Positions 6,660 through 15,491 are shown, numbered from the stretch's first letter. The stretch: DNA of 64,000 nt from Solirubrobacter taibaiensis (GCA_027587225.1 JAPDDQ010000019.1:62001-126000); one strand, 5' to 3'. Notes: generated by a model from the letters alone, not told the origin. Made by a program: numbers and translations.

Positions 6660-8702
6660 CTATCGCTCTACGGTGAACAATCGCCACTCGCGCGAGGTGC
6701 CTGCGAGCGGCAGCTCCACGGGGCCGCGTTCGGTGAACTCGATGCCGCTGCCCGCGACGAGGTCCTGCACGGTCGAGGTGGCGAGGATCTCACCCTCCGC
6801 CGCGGCGCGGGCGACGCCCGCGGCGATCTCCAGCGCCGGGCCGGCGAGCCGGCCGTCGCGCAGCTCGCACTCACCGGTGTGCACGCCGGCGCGCAACTGC
6901 GGCATCGATTCGGCCAGCGTGCAGGCGCAGCGCACGGCGCGGGCGGGGCCGTCGAAGGTCGCGCGGACGCGGTTGTACGGCGCGTCGAGCAGCTGCCCAC
7001 GGAAGCGCGCGACCGCCGAGCGCACCATGCCCTGCTCGGCCTCCGGCACCTCGGCGTCCAACACCGTGGTGAGGATGAGGTTCGGTTCGGTCGGCTCCTC
7101 GCGCAGCCCGGCGAGGAACTGCTCGATCGCCGCCAGCACGGAGCTCTGGTCGCCCTCCCACGGAAGGTGGTCGGCGCCCGGTGTCTCGACCACCTGCGCG
7201 CCGGGAAGCCGCGCGCCCATGTAGCGGCTCGCCTCGCGCAGGTACTCGTGGGCGCGGTAGAGCACGAGCGTCGGCACGCGCACGGAGGCGAGCACGTTGC
7301 GGACGTCGATCTCCTCGTTCATGTCGGTGATCGCCGCCACCGCCGCCGGTGACGCGCCGCGCACCAGGTAGGACGTGTACCAGTCGATCGCGGCCTCGTC
7401 GGTGGCGATGCTCGGCGCGCGCTCCTGCAAGAACCGTTCCGTCGCGTACCGGCCCCATTGCTCGGCGGTCGGGCGCAGCCAGCCGTCCTGCTCCGCCCGG
7501 CGGCCGATCGGGTAATCCGGCGCCCAGTTGCGGCGCGCGTAGGCGCCGAGCGTGATCAGCGCCTGCGTGCGGTCCGGGTGCGTGGCGGCGAACAGCGTGC
7601 ACATCGGGCCGCCCTCGCTGACGCCGACGACGATCGCGCGCTCGGACCCGACCGCGTCCAGCACCGCGCGCACGTCGTCCATGCGCTCCTCGAGGCTCGC
7701 GATCCCCAGCACCCGGTCCGACAGACCGGTGCCGCGTTTGTCGAACAGGATCAGCCGGCCGAACTTGCTCAGCCCGCGATAGAACGAGCCGAGCGCCGGC
7801 CACTCCCACCCGGGCTGGAACGAGCAGATGAACCCGTGCACGAAGATCAGGTCGAGCGGGCCGTCGCCCACCACCTGGTAGGCGATCGAGTACCCGCCGA
7901 CGGATTGGACGTAGCGGATCGGCTGGAGCTTGAGCGGCGCCGCCTCGTTCGACGTCTCCTGGCCTTCGAGCGTCTCGTCCTGACGCAGGATCCGCCGCTC
8001 GAGCTCGCGCATCCGCGCGCTCGGCTCCAGCCCCAGCTCGTCCGCGAGCGTCTCGCGGTACGTCTGATAGACGGCGAGCGCATCGGCCTGGCGGCCCGAC
8101 CGATAGAGCGCGACCATCAACTGCGCCCGCAGCCGTTCCCGCAGCGGGTTGAAGGCCACGAGGCTCTCGAGCTCACCCACCAGGTCCGCGTGCCGGCCGA
8201 GCGCGAGGTCGGCGTCGATCCGGTCCTCGACCGTGACCTCCTGGCGCTCGCGCAGGTGCGCGGCCTCCACGAGCGCGAACGGCTCGCTGAACTCCGCGAG
8301 CGCCGGTCCCCGCCACAGCTCGAGCGCCTCCGCGAACCGGTCCGCCGCGGTCGCGGCGTCCCCGTCGTCGAGCGCTGAGCGGCCCTGCTTGCGCAGCCGC
8401 TCGAAGCGCGCCAGGTCCAGCGCCCCGGCCGGCAGCTCGAGCGCGTACCCGGGCGGCCGCGTGTGCAACGTGTCCGGCGGCAGCGCCTTGCGCAGCGCCG
8501 ACACGTGGATGTGCACCATCTTCACCGCCGACTCCGGAACGTCCTCGCCCCACAGGTCGTCCACGAGCTGCTCCACGGACACGGTCCGCCCGGCATCCAG
8601 CGCGAGCCGCGCGAGCAACGCCCGTGGCTTGCGCCCACCGAGCTTGAGCGAGTCGCCGCCGTGATCGACGACCTCGAGCGGGCCGAGCAGCCTGAAGTCC
8701 AC
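6660..8702 (-). CDS. SARP/BTAD regulator fused to alpha/beta hydrolase and a degenerate cyclase domain
   Basis: The 680-residue protein has three parts. Residues about 1-95 form an OmpR-like winged helix (LGPLEVVDHGGDSLKLGGRK) and about 96-245 a BTAD tetratricopeptide-like domain, as in AfsR/DnrI activators. Residues about 265-540 are an alpha/beta hydrolase: HGFICSF oxyanion region, GVSEGG nucleophile elbow and GADHLPW catalytic His; the usual GD acid position reads AHE. Residues about 553-680 resemble a class III nucleotide cyclase (RAGVHTGECEL, ATSTVQDLVAGSG, EWRLF), but the metal-binding Asp positions are lost, so it should be inactive. It is divergent from the flavin reductase. Hydrolase-cyclase fusions are known in mycobacteria; the added SARP head makes this a likely ligand-sensing transcription factor (inference). 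Confidence 0.88.
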   Translation of the reverse strand: MDFRLLGPLEVVDHGGDSLKLGGRKPRALLARLALDAGRTVSVEQLVDDLWGEDVPESAVKMVHIHVSALRKALPPDTLHTRPPGYALELPAGALDLARFERLRKQGRSALDDGDAATAADRFAEALELWRGPALAEFSEPFALVEAAHLRERQEVTVEDRIDADLALGRHADLVGELESLVAFNPLRERLRAQLMVALYRSGRQADALAVYQTYRETLADELGLEPSARMRELERRILRQDETLEGQETSNEAAPLKLQPIRYVQSVGGYSIAYQVVGDGPLDLIFVHGFICSFQPGWEWPALGSFYRGLSKFGRLILFDKRGTGLSDRVLGIASLEERMDDVRAVLDAVGSERAIVVGVSEGGPMCTLFAATHPDRTQALITLGAYARRNWAPDYPIGRRAEQDGWLRPTAEQWGRYATERFLQERAPSIATDEAAIDWYTSYLVRGASPAAVAAITDMNEEIDVRNVLASVRVPTLVLYRAHEYLREASRYMGARLPGAQVVETPGADHLPWEGDQSSVLAAIEQFLAGLREEPTEPNLILTTVLDAEVPEAEQGMVRSAVARFRGQLLDAPYNRVRATFDGPARAVRCACTLAESMPQLRAGVHTGECELRDGRLAGPALEIAAGVARAAAEGEILATSTVQDLVAGSGIEFTERGPVELPLAGTSREWRLFTVER

Positions 8703-8787
8703 GAGCGAACGCTATCCGCTCACAAGGTACGGCTGTCCGCCGTTTACCGAGTTGCAACCACCACCCGCTCCAATCCCGCTTCTCCCC

Positions 8788-9246
8788 ATGCGCTCCTTCC
8801 ACTCCGCTCTCAACGCCACGGTCTCCGGTGTCACCGTGGTCACCACCCGCGTCGGCGGCCGCCCCCTCGGCCAGACCGTGACGACGCTCACCTCCCTGTC
8901 GGACGAGTCCCCGCTCCTGCTCGTCGCCGTCTCGGGCGAGTTCGCCGCCGCCGTGACCGAGCGCGGCGCGTTCGCCGTCAACGTGCTCGGCGACGACCAG
9001 GCCGCGCTCGCCGAGACCTTCCGCGGCGAGTCCCCGGAGTTCTCCGACCGTCACTGGTGGCCGGTCGGCGGCGGCGCGCTCCCCCGCCTGCACGGCGCGG
9101 CGGCGTGGTTCGAGTGCCGCGTGGAGCGCGTGGTCCCCGCCGGCGAGCGCGTGCTCGTGATCGGCGCGGTCACCCGCGCACAGCGCGGCACGGCGAGCCC
9201 GCTGGCGTACGTGCGCCGCGGCTACGCCGCGCCGCTCGCCGCCTGA
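8788..9246 (+). CDS. Flavin reductase-like domain protein
   Basis: NAD(P)H:flavin oxidoreductase-type split-barrel protein of about 152 residues, similar to the small component of two-component flavin monooxygenases. Visible family features are SGVTVVTTRVGGRPLGQT near the N-terminus, SLSDESPLLLVAV, RGAFAVNVLGDDQ and ERVLVIGAV. The start is taken as ATG 8788; a TTG at 8752 is possible but has no support. It is transcribed away from the SARP fusion gene, which may control it (inference from the shared 85-bp gap). No monooxygenase partner is next to it. Confidence 0.85.
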   Translation: MRSFHSALNATVSGVTVVTTRVGGRPLGQTVTTLTSLSDESPLLLVAVSGEFAAAVTERGAFAVNVLGDDQAALAETFRGESPEFSDRHWWPVGGGALPRLHGAAAWFECRVERVVPAGERVLVIGAVTRAQRGTASPLAYVRRGYAAPLAA

Positions 9247-9259
9247 GCGCGCCGGGGCA

Positions 9260-9288
9260 ACGAACCTTTCGCTATGCGAAAGGTTCGT
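9260..9288. terminator. Perfect 13-bp hairpin between convergent genes
   Basis: Bases 9260-9272 pair perfectly with 9276-9288 around a 3-nt TAT loop. It lies between the flavin reductase stop and the fliI stop and could terminate both. There is no T-tract on either strand, so termination is inferred from position and stability. Confidence 0.6.
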
Positions 9289-9366
9289 CGCACTTGTCGC
9301 GCTGGGCGAGCGGGAACGCGCCACTTGACGCGTCGCCCGACGGTGTGCTCGCCGTTGCGGTTCGTC

Positions 9367-10851
9367 CTACGAAGGGATGTGCAGCGGCGGAATGGCGTTA
9401 TGCAAAGGCATGCCGCCGTCCGCGCCGTTGCCGGCGGCGATCGAAGCGTTCGGGTTGACGAGGTAGCCGTCGACGACCGGGGCTTCCCAAGTGCCGCTGA
9501 GCTGTGCGAGCTGGGACAGGGTCGCGTCGGCGGAGTCCGCGTTCGAAGGCTCGGACACGAGCTGCTTGAGGAACCCGTCGATCGGCTGGCGCGCGGAGAT
9601 GGCGGCGTCGGTCTCGGGGTCGGAGCCCGGCTGGTAGGCGCCGATCGAGATGAGGTCGGCCTTTTCCTTGTAGGTCGCCATCAACTTGCGGACCTCGTTG
9701 CCGGCCGCGCGCACGTCGGGCGTCGTGATCTCGGTGACCAGACGGGAGACGGAGGCCAGCACGTCGACGGCCGGGTAGTGACCGGCGTGCGCGAGCTTGC
9801 GCGACAGGACGATGTGGCCGTCGAGAATGCCTCGGACGGCGTCGGCGATCGGCTCGTTCATGTCGTCACCGTCGACCAGCACGGTGTAGAGCGCGGTGAT
9901 CGAGCCGCTCGGCGACGTGCCGGTGCGCTCGAGCAGCTTCGGGAGCATCGCGAAGACGGAGGGCGTGTAGCCGCGCGTGGCGGGCGGCTCGCCGATGGCC
10001 AGGCCGACCTCGCGCTGAGCCATGGCGAAGCGCGTGACGGAGTCCATCATCATCATCACGTTCTTGCCCTGATCGCGGAAGTACTCCGCGATCGCGGTGG
10101 CGGTGAACGCGGCCTTCAGACGCACGAGCGCCGGCTGGTCGGACGTCGCGCACACCACGACCGAGCGCGCGAGACCTTCTTCACCGAGGTCGCGCTGCAT
10201 GAACTCGAGCACCTCTCGACCACGCTCGCCGACCAGGCAGATCACGTTGATCTCCTCGGACGTGGCGCGGGCGATCATGCCCAGCAGAGACGACTTGCCG
10301 ACGCCGGAGCCGGCGAAGATGCCGATGCGCTGACCGCGCCCGCAGGGCACGAACGCATCCAGGGACCGGACGCCCAGTGACACGCGCTCGTGGATGCGTG
10401 GACGGGACAGAGGATCGGGCGGAGCCTGCTCGGCCGGATACCAGTTCGTGTGATCGATCGGGCCCTTGCCGTCGAGCGGGTTCCCGAGGCCGTCGAGCGC
10501 GCGGCCCAGCAGGGCGTCGCTCACATCGACCTTCAAGGGCTGGCCCGTCGCCACGACCTTCGAGCCCGGGCCGATGCCCTTGGGCTCGCCGAGCGGCATC
10601 AGCAGCGTACGGCCGTCGCGGAAGCCCACGACTTCGGCCGGGACCGTGGCACGGCCGCGACCGGTCTCGATGATGCACACCTCGCCGACCTCGGCGTCGA
10701 GGCCCGTGGCCTCCGTGATCAGACCGATGAGGTCGACCACACGGCCGGTGCGACGGTGCAGGTCAGCCTCGCGGATCGCGAGCTTGGCCTCGTCGAGCAG
10801 GGTGTCTTCGGCGCCGACCGCATCGAGCGCGCTGTCCATCAGCGAGAACAT
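9367..10851 (-). CDS. fliI: Flagellum-specific ATPase FliI
   Basis: FliI is the ATPase of the flagellar type III export apparatus, related to F1-beta, at the cytoplasmic face of the basal body. The Walker A is GIFAGSGVGKSS; further family motifs are LVGERGREV, VMMMMDSVTRFAMAQREVGL and the GYTPSVF region. It has 494 residues, longer than the usual 430-450. The extra about 45 residues at the C-terminus (after SQLAQLSG) are Ala/Asn/Pro-rich and not recognised. It follows fliH after 90 nt. The normal downstream partner fliJ is displaced about 5.8 kb. Confidence 0.95.
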   Translation of the reverse strand: MFSLMDSALDAVGAEDTLLDEAKLAIREADLHRRTGRVVDLIGLITEATGLDAEVGEVCIIETGRGRATVPAEVVGFRDGRTLLMPLGEPKGIGPGSKVVATGQPLKVDVSDALLGRALDGLGNPLDGKGPIDHTNWYPAEQAPPDPLSRPRIHERVSLGVRSLDAFVPCGRGQRIGIFAGSGVGKSSLLGMIARATSEEINVICLVGERGREVLEFMQRDLGEEGLARSVVVCATSDQPALVRLKAAFTATAIAEYFRDQGKNVMMMMDSVTRFAMAQREVGLAIGEPPATRGYTPSVFAMLPKLLERTGTSPSGSITALYTVLVDGDDMNEPIADAVRGILDGHIVLSRKLAHAGHYPAVDVLASVSRLVTEITTPDVRAAGNEVRKLMATYKEKADLISIGAYQPGSDPETDAAISARQPIDGFLKQLVSEPSNADSADATLSQLAQLSGTWEAPVVDGYLVNPNASIAAGNGADGGMPLHNAIPPLHIPS

Positions 10852-10941
10852 CTAGGAACCTATCGGCAGGCGACAGCAAGACTTGAGGGCGCGAGTTCGC
10901 GCGGTGGGCCGCGCCGAAGCATCGCCCCCTGGGCGATGCGA

Positions 10942-11559
10942 CTAGGACTTCGCGCCGAGAGCGGCGGCGACGACTTCCGAGGCGCGCTCGAGCTTGGTCT
11001 CGACGCGCGCGTCGACGTCGCCGACCGGCGTGCGCACGATGCAGCCGCCGCGACCGACACGGCGCTCGGCCTCGATCACGCAGTGCTCGATGCCGCCCAG
11101 CGTGGCCTTGAGCTCCTCGGCCGCGCCCTTGACGATCTCGAGATCCTCGGGATTGACCATGATGATCACGCGCTCGCGCTCGACGATGCCGCGCAGCGCG
11201 CCCTGGACGGAGTCCAGCACCCGCTCGGGCTCGACGGACAACGCACCGGCCAACACCTTCGAAGCCAGCGCCAGACCGAGCTCGACGGCACGCCGCTCCA
11301 GCTCCGCCGCGGCGGAAGCCTGCGAAGCGCGCAGCTCGTCGGCGGCGGCGCCCAAAGCGGCCAGGGCCGGAGCCAACGCTTCCAAAGCCTCGTGGCGACC
11401 CGCCATGTAGCCCTCTTCGAGCGCCTGACGGCGAATCGAGTCGGCCTCGGCGCGCGCCTGGGCGAGCACGTCCATGACGGCGGCGGCCTGGTCGGCCGGC
11501 GCCATCGGCGGCGTGACGGGGTCGAGCGTCTCGAAGTCGTATTCAGCGACGAAGCCCAT
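10942..11559 (-). CDS. fliH: Flagellar assembly protein FliH
   Basis: FliH is the peripheral stalk of the export ATPase; it binds FliI and links it to the C-ring. In the 205 residues, an N-terminal variable segment is followed by a long Ala-rich helix with the EEGYMAGRHEALEAL motif, then a globular FliH/YscL domain (LALASKVLAGAL, IIMVNPEDLEIVKG, GGCIVRTPVGDVDARV). The GGCIVxTxxGxxDAxxxxxL block is diagnostic. It starts at ATG 11559, 3 nt after the fliG stop, so it is cotranslated with fliG. Confidence 0.93.
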   Translation of the reverse strand: MGFVAEYDFETLDPVTPPMAPADQAAAVMDVLAQARAEADSIRRQALEEGYMAGRHEALEALAPALAALGAAADELRASQASAAAELERRAVELGLALASKVLAGALSVEPERVLDSVQGALRGIVERERVIIMVNPEDLEIVKGAAEELKATLGGIEHCVIEAERRVGRGGCIVRTPVGDVDARVETKLERASEVVAAALGAKS

Positions 11560-11562
11560 GAC

Positions 11563-12615
11563 CTAGACCAGCGCGTCCTCGCCGGACCCGCCACCGCGGG
11601 AGAGGACGATCGCGCCGGCCTCTTCGAGGCGACGGACGACACCGACGATCCGGCCCTGCGCCTCTTCCACGACGCGCTTGCGCTGTGGGGGCTGGAACTG
11701 GATCTCTTCCTTCAACAGCTCGGCGCCACGCTCGGACATGTTCCCGAAGATCTTCCCGGCAACCTCTTCGTTGACACCACGAAGTGCGATCGCGAGGTCC
11801 TTCTGGTCGACCTCCTTGAGCACCATCTGGATCGAGCGGTCGTCGAGCTTGACGACGTCCTCGAAGGTGAACAGCAGGAGGCGGATCTCTTCGGCCAGCT
11901 CGCCGTCGGCCTTGGCCAGCTCGTCGAGCACGTTGCGCTCGGTCGTCCGGTCGGAGCTGTTGAGGATGTCGGCCAGGGACTTGACGCCACCGGCAGCCGC
12001 GTACTCCTGCGAGCCGACGGCGGACAGACGCGACCGCATGACGGTCTCGACCTGCGAGACGACCTCGGGCCGGGTCTCGGCCATCAGCGCGATCCGCAGG
12101 GCCACGTCGGCCTGGATCTCCGGATCGATGTCCGACAGCACCTGGGCGGCCAGCATCGTGTGCAGGTTCGAGACGACCAGCGCGATCGTCTGCGGCGACT
12201 CGTTGCGCAGGAACACGACGATCTGCTCGGCCGGCGTGCGGCGCAGGAACTCGAACGGGCGACGCTCGATCGTGGCGGCCAGACGGCCGATGATCTCGTC
12301 CGCGCGATCCTCACCGAGCGAGCGCATGAGCACGCTGCGGGCGTAGTCCACGCCACCCTCGGCGAGGTAGTCCTCGGCGAGGACCGACTCGACGGCCTCG
12401 GTGATGATGTCGTGGCACAGCTCCGACGTGATCTTCTGGGCCTTGGCGAGCTCCAGCGAGAGCGCCTCCACCTCGGGATCGCCGAGGAACTTGAAGATCT
12501 CGCCCGCCCGCTGCTCGCCGATCGCGACCAGCAGGGCGGCGGCCTTCTCGATGCCCTTCATCGACTTGACGCTCTTCGCGGCGGCGTCCGGCTTGGTCAG
12601 CTCCTTGGTGGCCAT
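11563..12615 (-). CDS. fliG: Flagellar motor switch protein FliG
   Basis: FliG is the rotor component that contacts MotA and binds FliF and FliM. In the 350 residues, the N-terminal FliF-binding domain has GIEKAAALLVAIGEQRAGEIF. The middle domain has NESPQTIALVVSNL (usual EHPQ, here ESPQ), and the C-terminal torque helix region has FTFEDVVKLDDRSIQMVL with charged residues. It starts at ATG 12615, 4 nt after the fliF stop. The length fits the family. Confidence 0.96.
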   Translation of the reverse strand: MATKELTKPDAAAKSVKSMKGIEKAAALLVAIGEQRAGEIFKFLGDPEVEALSLELAKAQKITSELCHDIITEAVESVLAEDYLAEGGVDYARSVLMRSLGEDRADEIIGRLAATIERRPFEFLRRTPAEQIVVFLRNESPQTIALVVSNLHTMLAAQVLSDIDPEIQADVALRIALMAETRPEVVSQVETVMRSRLSAVGSQEYAAAGGVKSLADILNSSDRTTERNVLDELAKADGELAEEIRLLLFTFEDVVKLDDRSIQMVLKEVDQKDLAIALRGVNEEVAGKIFGNMSERGAELLKEEIQFQPPQRKRVVEEAQGRIVGVVRRLEEAGAIVLSRGGGSGEDALV

Positions 12616-12619
12616 CTGA

Positions 12620-14167
12620 CTAGTCCTCCGCCATCCAGGCCTTGACCTGGGCCGCGACGCGCTCGGGCTCGCGCTCCATCAGCTGGTCGAGCTGGTTCAG
12701 CGAAGCGTCCGGGGCACGCGGGGGCAGCATCTTCGTGGAAGCCTGGTCGAGCGTGAAGCCCTGACCGGCGCCCGCCTCGAGCTGAGCCAGGGAGACCGGC
12801 TCGGAGATCTCGGTGAGCCAGCCCGGCGTCAGGTTCTCGTTCTCGCGCTTCTTCATCCCGCGGGTCATGAAGAAGAGGAAGAGCAGCGCGGCGAGGCCCA
12901 GGCCGACCCACTTGGCGGGGCCGAGGAAGGTCGTCGGGACCGGGCCCGCCTTGGGCGTCGCCGGCTTGGCGAACGCCAACTGCGTGGCGGTGATCGAGTC
13001 GCCGCGCGTCGTGTCGACGCCGGCGGCCGTCGCGACCGTCTCCTTGAGCGCGGTGGCCACGTCGGCCGGGACCGACTTGTCGATCAGCAGCGCGACGTTC
13101 ATCTTGTTGACCCCGCCGGCCGCCTTCTGCGTCTTGGTGATCGTCTTGTTGACGCCGTTGTTGCGGGTGACCTTCTTGTTCTCGTAGTTGCCCGCGCCGG
13201 CGGCGGCGTCGTCGTCCGTGCCGGAGTAGGTCGGGACGTTGGAGCCGGTGCCGGCGGTGCCGCCCGCATTGCCGCTCCCGGCGCCCTCCATCTTCTCGCT
13301 CTCGGTCGTCTCGGTGAGCGGGACCGTCGTGCCGCCGTACGTCAGCTTCTCTTCGCTGGACTGGTCGACGTTGAGGTCGGCGTTGACCGTGACCTTGGCC
13401 AGGTTCGGGCCGAGCGTGGAAGCGAGCATCGCGTTGATCGCGGCTTCCTTCTGACGGGCGTAGCGCGCCTCGGCGGCCTGCTTGCCGCCGGTGCCGCCGG
13501 CCGCGCCGCCGGCCTCGTCGGACGGCCACAGGATGGCGCCGGAGGAATCGGTGATGGTCACGTTCTCGGACTTGAGGCCCTTCACGGAGGCGGACACCGT
13601 CTGAGCCATGCCGCGCACGGCGCCGGGCGCCAGCGTGTCGGCGGAGTTGCCGAGCATGACGGACGCGGTGGCCGGCGTGGCCTCGTCCTGGAAGAGGTCG
13701 TCCTGCGGCATCACGATCTGCACGTTCGGGTTCGAGACGCCCTGCACGCCCTTGAGCGACTTGGCGACCTCGCCCTCGAGCGCACGCTGGTACGTGACCT
13801 GCTGCTGGAACTGGGAGGCGCCGAGCTTGCTCTCGTCGAGCAGCTCGTAGCCCGGCTGGGACCCGCCGCCAGAAGCCTCAACACCCTGCGAGGCCAGGGA
13901 GATGCGCGCCTCGCTCATCTGCGCCTTCGTCACCGCGAGAGCCGTGCCGTTGTTCTGGATCTCGTAAGCGATGCCCTGCTCGTCGAGCGCGGCCGTGATC
14001 TTGCCCGTCTGGGCGGGATCGAGGCCCGACGCGATCGTCGAGTACGCCGGGGCCGTCGCGATCTTGAGCATGATGAACGCGATGCCGATGATGGCGACCG
14101 CGGAGACGGCCAGGATGGCCTTCGTCTTGGCGGGAAGCGCGAGGATGTTCTGCATGAAAGGCGGCAT
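12620..14167 (-). CDS. fliF: Flagellar MS-ring protein FliF
   Basis: FliF is the membrane ring subunit that templates the basal body. In the 515 residues, the N-terminal membrane helix is at about 15-38 (AILAVSAVAIIGIAFIML). The YscJ/FliF ring-building motifs include TIASGLDPAQTGKITAALDE and QVTYQRALEGEVAKSLKGV. A second membrane helix is at about 430-450 (WVGLGLAALLFLFFMT). The C-terminal tail PERVAAQVKAWMAED is the conserved FliG-binding helix. The periplasmic loop contains a Gly/Asn/Thr-rich stretch (residues about 290-320), as is common in this family. Confidence 0.96.
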   Translation of the reverse strand: MPPFMQNILALPAKTKAILAVSAVAIIGIAFIMLKIATAPAYSTIASGLDPAQTGKITAALDEQGIAYEIQNNGTALAVTKAQMSEARISLASQGVEASGGGSQPGYELLDESKLGASQFQQQVTYQRALEGEVAKSLKGVQGVSNPNVQIVMPQDDLFQDEATPATASVMLGNSADTLAPGAVRGMAQTVSASVKGLKSENVTITDSSGAILWPSDEAGGAAGGTGGKQAAEARYARQKEAAINAMLASTLGPNLAKVTVNADLNVDQSSEEKLTYGGTTVPLTETTESEKMEGAGSGNAGGTAGTGSNVPTYSGTDDDAAAGAGNYENKKVTRNNGVNKTITKTQKAAGGVNKMNVALLIDKSVPADVATALKETVATAAGVDTTRGDSITATQLAFAKPATPKAGPVPTTFLGPAKWVGLGLAALLFLFFMTRGMKKRENENLTPGWLTEISEPVSLAQLEAGAGQGFTLDQASTKMLPPRAPDASLNQLDQLMEREPERVAAQVKAWMAED

Positions 14168-14188
14168 GAGGAGGCTTTAGAGCTCGGC

Positions 14189-14509
14189 TTAGACCTGGGT
14201 CTGGAAGATGGTCTGGGCGGCCTCGACGGCCTTCGTGCGGATCTGGCTGGCCATCTGCATCGCGAGCTGCGCGCGCTCGACGGCCATGACCACCGCGGTC
14301 GGGTCGGAAGCTTGGCCCGTTGCCAGCGACTGAGCCGCATCTGCGGCTTGCGTCTGGCTGTCGGCCAAGGACTGAATCGACTGGGAGAGCATCGAACTGA
14401 AGCCCTTGCCGGCCTGGGTGTCAGAACTCGGAGCATCGACGCTGCCGATGCTGCCGACGTTCCACTCACTGCCGAGGCCGTTGACGGCCATGGTCGGATC
14501 GATGGTCAT
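14189..14509 (-). CDS. fliE: Flagellar hook-basal body complex protein FliE
   Basis: FliE is the adaptor between the MS-ring and the rod. In the 106 residues the conserved C-terminal half reads GFSSMLSQSIQSLADSQ, then ASDPTAVVMAVERAQLAMQM and IRTKAVEAAQTIFQTQV, the full FliE signature. The start ATG 14509 overlaps the flgC stop by 4 nt. The length is standard. Confidence 0.93.
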   Translation of the reverse strand: MTIDPTMAVNGLGSEWNVGSIGSVDAPSSDTQAGKGFSSMLSQSIQSLADSQTQAADAAQSLATGQASDPTAVVMAVERAQLAMQMASQIRTKAVEAAQTIFQTQV

Positions 14510-14952
14510 CGGAGGATCTCCAGGGTCTTGGCGAACATCTGCTTGGCGGCCGACATCGCGGTGACGTTGGCCTCATAGGCGCGCTGCGCATCGATCAGGT
14601 CGACCATCTCGGTCACCGTGTCGACGTTGGGCATACGGATGTAGCCCTGCTCGTCAGCGTCCGGGTGGCTCGGGTCGTACACGAGCTTCCCGTTGGTCTG
14701 GTCCTCCGTGATCTCGGTGGCCTGGACGCCGCCGGGCGCAACGCCCGAGGTGCCCATGGCGCGAGAGAGCTGCGAGCCGAAGGTGCCGGCCTGGCCGACC
14801 GACTGCAGCGTGACTTCCTTGCGCCGGTAGGGATTGCCGTCGGCACCCTTGGTCGTCTCAGCGTTGGCGATGTTCTCCGCCGTGACGTTCATCCGCAGGC
14901 GCTGCGCGGTGAGCGCGCTGCCCGAGATCTCCATGCCGCCGAACATGCTCAT
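14506..14952 (-). CDS. flgC: Flagellar basal-body rod protein FlgC
   Basis: Proximal rod subunit. In the 148 residues, the N-terminus MFGGMEISGSALTAQRLRMN is followed by VTAENIANAETTKG, the rod signature. The C-terminus has MPNVDTVTEMVDLIDAQRAYEANV, specific for FlgC. It overlaps fliE by 4 nt and abuts flgB (the flgC start base 14952 is the last base of the flgB stop). Confidence 0.95.
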   Translation of the reverse strand: MSMFGGMEISGSALTAQRLRMNVTAENIANAETTKGADGNPYRRKEVTLQSVGQAGTFGSQLSRAMGTSGVAPGGVQATEITEDQTNGKLVYDPSHPDADEQGYIRMPNVDTVTEMVDLIDAQRAYEANVTAMSAAKQMFAKTLEILR

Positions 14953-15311
14953 CAGGCGACACCGAGCGCGGAGCGCATGATCGCGGTGCGGGCCTTCAGG
15001 ACGGACACGGCAGCCTGCTGCTCGAGCGCGTTGGCGGCGAGCTTGGCCGACTCGTTGTCGACGTCAATGGAGTTGCCATCGGCCTGCGTCACGCCGACCG
15101 AAGCATCGGCCTGGGTCGTGAACGCCGTGTGCTCGACGGCGGACTTGTCACCGGTGCCCAGCGCTGCGGCGAGGGCGCCGTGGAAGTCCACGTCGACGCG
15201 GCGGTAGCCGGGCGTCGAGGCGTTGGCGAGGTTGGCGGCAAGCGCTTCATGACGCTGTGCAGCGCCTGAAATGCTGCGCTCAAGCGCCAGCTGTGTGGTA
15301 TCGATCAGCAC
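14952..15311 (-). CDS. flgB: Flagellar basal-body rod protein FlgB
   Basis: Proximal rod subunit and first gene of the flgBC-fliEFGHI unit. In the 119 residues, RHEALAANLANASTPGYRR is the rod N-terminal motif, DFHGALAAAL follows, and the C-terminal helix is LAANALEQQAAVSVLKART. It starts at GTG 15311 with AGGAG 12 nt upstream. A sigma-28-type promoter lies about 80 nt upstream, so unlike other units of the locus this one has a normal leader. Confidence 0.94.
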   Translation of the reverse strand: MLIDTTQLALERSISGAAQRHEALAANLANASTPGYRRVDVDFHGALAAALGTGDKSAVEHTAFTTQADASVGVTQADGNSIDVDNESAKLAANALEQQAAVSVLKARTAIMRSALGVA

Positions 15312-15392
15312 GAGGGACGGGGTCTCCTGGAGGGAAGAGGGGGCGGTCCGTCCGTGGACCTCAAGGCGCTCCTTCCTTGGTGCGCACTCTCC

Positions 15393-15420
15393 GTATCGGC
15401 ACCCCGTCCGAGGGCCTTTA
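15393..15420 (-). promoter_or_regulatory. Sigma-28-type promoter of flgB operon
   Basis: On the minus strand, TAAA (15420-15417), exactly 16 nt, then GCCGATAC (15400-15393). The spacing is within the 14-16 nt known for SigD. It lies about 80 nt upstream of the flgB GTG. It is one of the best consensus matches in the window. Confidence 0.75.
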
Positions 15421-15443
15421 GGGTCTGGACCCGATTAAGCAAA

Positions 15444-15466
15444 ACGACCCGCCGGAGGCGGGTCGT
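15444..15466 (-). terminator. Rho-independent terminator after fliS-fliT
   Basis: Bases 15444-15453 pair perfectly with 15457-15466 (10 bp, 3-nt loop). On the minus strand the stem is followed by TTTTGC. It sits 26 nt downstream of the fliT-like stop and upstream of the flgB promoter, separating the two units. Confidence 0.85.
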
Positions 15467-15491
15467 GCGAAGCGCGTGCTGACGCGAAGCG

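Noticed and set aside
8752..8787. Earlier TTG start for the flavin reductase
   Set aside because: The added residues are Pro-rich and unlike the family; ATG 8788 begins just before the conserved fold.
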